From contig JALWLR010000073.1 of assembly GCA_027084065.1 (NCBI GenBank), positions 1-6,891 on the forward strand: a DNA stretch of 6,891 bases, in the 5' to 3' direction. This document shows, piece after piece, positions 6,151 through 6,891 of the stretch. The notes under the pieces are model-generated. The model saw nothing but the letters and a program-made list of their open reading frames with translations. It was not told the origin of the DNA and made no database searches. Source of the DNA: Helicobacteraceae bacterium. Its GTDB lineage: Bacteria > Campylobacterota > Campylobacteria > Campylobacterales > Sulfurimonadaceae. How positions within the stretch are numbered: the stretch's first letter is position 1; every line of letters starts with the position of its first letter. A program made the position numbers and the translations under genes.

Positions 6151-6891
6151 TTGAAAAAAAAGCCAACGACTGTAATTATCGGTGCCGGCGGTGTCGGTCG
6201 CGTTGTCACGCATAAATGTGTTCAAAATGCAGAGACATTCGGGCGTATAGTTCTTGCCAGCAGGACACTTTCAAAATGTGAAGAGATCCAAAAAGAGCTT
6301 CCCAAAGGAGCTATAGAAATAGCGAGCGTGGATGCCGATGAGACACAAAATGTTATAGACCTCATAGAAAAATATGATGCGGATATCGTAATCAATGTTG
6401 CTTTGCCGTATCAGGATCTGACTATTATGGATGCATGTGTAGCGACAAAAACGGACTACCTAGATACCGCAAACTATGAACATCCCGATGAAGCGAAATT
6501 TGAGTACAAGCTTCAATGGGAACGTGATGAAGCATTTAAACAAGCCGGTGTCATGGCGCTGCTTGGAAGCGGGTTCGATCCGGGGGCTACCAATGTTTTT
6601 TGTGCTTATGCACAAAAACACTACTTCGATGAAATTCACTATATCGATATACTTGATTGTAATGCGGGCGATCATGGTTATCCGTTTGCTACGAATTTCA
6701 ATCCCGAAATCAATCTGCGTGAAGTCAGTGCAAACGGTCGTTACTGGGAAGAGGGCAAATGGATAGAAACGAAGCCGATGGAAATTAAAATGGTCTGGGA
6801 TTATCCGGAAGTAGGACCTAAAGATAGTTATCTGCTTTACCATGAGGAGATGGAGTCTCTTGTAAAACATATCAAAGGACTTAAGCGTATT
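6151..6891 (+). CDS. Carboxynorspermidine synthase (saccharopine dehydrogenase family), N-terminal part, 3' end outside window
   Basis: The frame is open from the TTG at 6151 to the last base, 247 codons of a protein usually near 400 residues. The enzyme uses NADPH to join aspartate semialdehyde to a diamine (putrescine or diaminopropane), giving a carboxy-polyamine that a PLP decarboxylase turns into spermidine or norspermidine. The Rossmann motif GAGGVGRVV lies at residues 11-19, followed by VLASRTLSKCEEI. Further family marks are DIVINVALPYQDL, YLDTANYEHPDEAKFEY, GSGFDPGATNVFCAYA and DCNAGDHGYPFATNFNPEINLREV. The sequence matches carboxynorspermidine synthases of Campylobacterota better than lysine-pathway saccharopine reductases. 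It lies 49 nt after the ATPase-GNAT gene on the same strand. The decarboxylase partner would be expected elsewhere or beyond the window. Confidence 0.9.
   Translation, partial: MKKKPTTVIIGAGGVGRVVTHKCVQNAETFGRIVLASRTLSKCEEIQKELPKGAIEIASVDADETQNVIDLIEKYDADIVINVALPYQDLTIMDACVATKTDYLDTANYEHPDEAKFEYKLQWERDEAFKQAGVMALLGSGFDPGATNVFCAYAQKHYFDEIHYIDILDCNAGDHGYPFATNFNPEINLREVSANGRYWEEGKWIETKPMEIKMVWDYPEVGPKDSYLLYHEEMESLVKHIKGLKRI

Noticed and set aside
6476..6766. Plus-strand 96-codon frame and the overlapping minus-strand 136-codon frame near the window end.
   Set aside because: Both are shadows of the carboxynorspermidine synthase frame, which has clear family motifs throughout and stays open to the window end.

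Overview
The window looks like chromosomal DNA from a Campylobacterota (epsilonproteobacterial) bacterium, most likely a Sulfurimonas/Sulfuricurvum-type free-living autotroph. Evidence: AT-rich intergenic DNA with TATAAT -10 boxes preceded by T-runs and no recognisable -35 box; a NAD(P)-dependent carboxynorspermidine synthase-type enzyme typical of the group's alternative spermidine pathway; and protein sequences of epsilonproteobacterial flavour. Genus assignment is inference.

Layout. (1) 1-584: the C-terminal third of the chaperonin GroEL. (2) 585-721: a GC-rich, hairpin-rich repetitive element starting directly at the groEL stop codon, with two direct 28-bp copies of a palindromic unit, a different hairpin between them, and a truncated third copy. 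(3) 722-876: an AT-rich promoter region. (4) 877-2787: a sirohaem/[4Fe-4S] ferredoxin-type nitrite reductase (NirA family) with a C-terminal extension that resembles the last part of a Ser/Thr protein kinase C-lobe. (5) 2789-3343, minus strand: a THAP4/nitrobindin-like beta-barrel protein, convergent with nirA and separated from it by one base. (6) 3344-3463: a divergent promoter region. (7) 3464-4660: an M20 metallo-amidohydrolase. (8) 4653-6101: a multidomain protein with an RsbW/HATPase-like module, a GNAT acetyltransferase and a further C-terminal module, overlapping the amidohydrolase by 8 nt. (9) 6151 to the end: the first 247 codons of a carboxynorspermidine synthase (saccharopine dehydrogenase superfamily), starting with TTG.

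How the genes relate. Genes 7-9 run in one direction and probably form a transcription unit, the first two translationally coupled. The amidohydrolase and GNAT could in principle form an acyl-removal/acyl-addition pair next to a polyamine gene, but the substrates cannot be read from the sequence. NirA stands alone: no nitrate reductase, transporter or regulator gene is visible nearby. The most unusual items are the kinase-like tail on NirA, the ATPase-GNAT three-part protein, and the structured repeat after groEL. No mobile-element gene, tRNA, rRNA or CRISPR array was found.
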